A DNA stretch of 40,979 nucleotides from Gammaproteobacteria bacterium (GTDB lineage: Bacteria; Pseudomonadota; Gammaproteobacteria; UBA1113). The stretch lies in the NCBI GenBank assembly GCA_021156165.1, contig JAJNBM010000015.1, forward strand, positions 1-40,979. The letters are read 5' to 3'. Of this stretch, positions 39,951 through 40,979 are shown piece after piece. The notes under the pieces are model-generated. The model did not search any database and was not told the DNA's origin. It saw only the letters and a program-made list of their open reading frames with translations. Numbering within the stretch: position 1 is the stretch's first letter; every line of letters starts with the position of its first letter. Both the position numbers and the translations under genes were made by a program.

Positions 39951-40979
39951 TCATCCTGCCACAACTTCTATCTTATCCACCTTTTGAAAACCACGTGGCA
40001 ATTTGCTGCCGCGCTTTGCGCGCTCGCTCAAATAATGCTTTAAATCATCCTTCTTGAGTACGATATTGCGTTTGCCCGAATAAATCTTCAAACTGTCGTT
40101 GCTGCTTAATATGGCAATATCTGTAACCTTTTCTTCCCCTTTGACAAAGCGGCTTTTAGGAATGTTGATCATCTTATTGCCCTTACCCTTAGGCAATTGA
40201 GGCAGGGTATTTACCGGAAACATCAGTAAATAGCCTTCCAAAGTGACAACGACGATCTGATCTTTATTGAGATCGTGAATTAACCGCGGCGCTAAGGCTT
40301 CGCCATGTTCAGGCACTTTTAGCAAAGCTTTACCGGCACGATTTTTAGTATGCAATTCAGCTAAGGTGGTGACAAAACCATAACCAGCGCTAGAAGCTAT
40401 AAGGCAATGCGCATCGCTATTCCCCATTAACAACCCTACAAATTGCGCGCCGCTGGGAGGGTTCAACTTCCCGCTCAAAGGTTCACCCTGACCACGGGCG
40501 GAAGGTAGCGTATGTGCTGCTAAAGCATAAGAACGCCCTGTAGAATCTAAGAATAAAACGTTCTCCGTGCTGCGCCCTATCACGCTGGCTTTAAAGGCAT
40601 CACCTGCTTTATAGCTTAAACCGCTGACGTCAAATTCATGTCCTTTGGCTTGTCTACACCAACCTTTTTCTGACAAAATAACGGTAACTGGTTCGCTGGC
40701 AATCAATTCTTCTTGTTTTAAGGCGACGGCTTCCTGGCGGAAAACCAAAGGAGAACGGCGTTTATCACCATACTTTTCTTTATCGGCTAATAACTCTTCT
40801 TTAATTAAGGCATCAAGCTTTTTAGGCGAGGCGAGAATGGCTTCAATGCGTTTTTTCTCAGCGGCCAATTCTTCTTGTTCGCCCTTAATTTTAAACTCTT
40901 CCAATTTAGCCAAATGACGTAATTTTAAATCTAAAATGGCGTTGGCTTGTATTTCACTTAAACCAAAGCGACGCATGAG
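39951..40979 (-). CDS. parC: DNA topoisomerase IV subunit A, C-terminal part (truncated by window edge)
   Basis: Frame is open to the right edge, where the 5' part is lost. Contains the end of the breakage-reunion domain (FGLSEIQANAILDLKLRHLA, coiled-coil KLEEFKIKGEQEELAAEKK) and the C-terminal DNA-wrapping beta-pinwheel (VTVILSEKGWCRQAKGHE, VVTLEGYLLMFPVNTLP, GKGNKMINIP, IVLKKDDLKHYLSERAKRG). The final segment fits ParC rather than GyrA (no GyrA-box repeats). The catalytic Tyr is outside the window. Decatenates daughter chromosomes. Convergent with the FUSC gene, stops directly adjacent. Confidence 0.93.
   Translation of the reverse strand, partial: LMRRFGLSEIQANAILDLKLRHLAKLEEFKIKGEQEELAAEKKRIEAILASPKKLDALIKEELLADKEKYGDKRRSPLVFRQEAVALKQEELIASEPVTVILSEKGWCRQAKGHEFDVSGLSYKAGDAFKASVIGRSTENVLFLDSTGRSYALAAHTLPSARGQGEPLSGKLNPPSGAQFVGLLMGNSDAHCLIASSAGYGFVTTLAELHTKNRAGKALLKVPEHGEALAPRLIHDLNKDQIVVVTLEGYLLMFPVNTLPQLPKGKGNKMINIPKSRFVKGEEKVTDIAILSSNDSLKIYSGKRNIVLKKDDLKHYLSERAKRGSKLPRGFQKVDKIEVVAG

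Noticed and set aside
1..40979. tRNA, rRNA, CRISPR array or complete insertion sequence
   Set aside because: No cloverleaf with a TPsiC-type GTTCGA stem, no regularly spaced repeats with spacers and no transposase were seen on reading both strands by eye.

Overview
The window looks like a chromosomal segment of a gammaproteobacterium of the order Legionellales (Legionella/Coxiella/Rickettsiella-like), probably host-associated. The strongest pointers are icmJ/dotN and icmB/dotO of the Dot/Icm type IVB secretion system, a bacterial mevalonate pathway instead of a visible MEP pathway, a PmtA-type phospholipid methyltransferase, and a long unrecognised repeat-containing protein with a hairpin of membrane segments that resembles a translocated effector. 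No tRNA, rRNA, CRISPR array or intact insertion sequence was seen. TTG start codons are unusually common (1539, 2021, 6758, 10855, 11647, 15323, 22001).

Layout. 1-6 kb: 5'-truncated lysA-dapF fusion, a small conserved protein, a sugar porter, then prmA divergent from a YheT-type hydrolase. 5.7-9.7 kb (minus strand): tightly overlapping mevalonate operon (HMG-CoA reductase, mevalonate kinase, putative phosphomevalonate kinase, mvaD), in which the mevalonate kinase gene is broken by a deletion that removes its ATP-binding loop. 10-13.4 kb: a REC-HPt response regulator, idi (type I), pmtA-like methyltransferase, and the minus-strand pair panD plus a class I glutamine amidotransferase. 13.7-18.5 kb: a five-gene plus-strand operon (hexapeptide acyltransferase/methyltransferase-like fusion, EamA exporter, AraD1/FAH-family enzyme, YciI, RmlD-like reductase), the best candidate for an undescribed small-molecule pathway. 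18.5-20 kb: degenerate DNA and an S24/CI-like repressor whose catalytic lysine is replaced. 20-26.4 kb: trxA-rho, a ferredoxin reductase, rdgB, a TPR-methyltransferase and a CDF metal exporter. 26.7-31.2 kb: icmJ-icmB, fis and a small coiled-coil gene. 31.4-34.9 kb: xthA/pyrE, the effector-like gene and a secreted acidic protein. 34.9-36.4 kb: panC-panB with a clear terminator. 36.7-41 kb: SGNH hydrolase, decayed DNA with an ATPase remnant, an OmpA-like lipoprotein, a FUSC membrane protein and the 3' part of parC.

How they fit together. Pantothenate synthesis is represented by panB, panC and panD at two loci; the mevalonate route to IPP/DMAPP by HMGR, PMK, MvaD and Idi, with mevalonate kinase apparently lost. 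Virulence-linked functions (DotN, DotO, Fis, PmtA, effector candidate) are interspersed with housekeeping genes, and icmJB stands apart from the other icm genes.

Intergenic DNA carries dispersed palindromes: a CGTAGGGGC hairpin family (16.26, 20.69, 23.63, 30.76, 36.44, 38.84 kb), a TGTAGCGA-type family (a 166-bp inverted-repeat element at 9.74 kb and a hairpin at 11.39 kb) and a 21-bp perfect inverted repeat bounding about 128 bp at 11.49 kb. All functional names rest on reading of motifs and recall of families; no database search was run.
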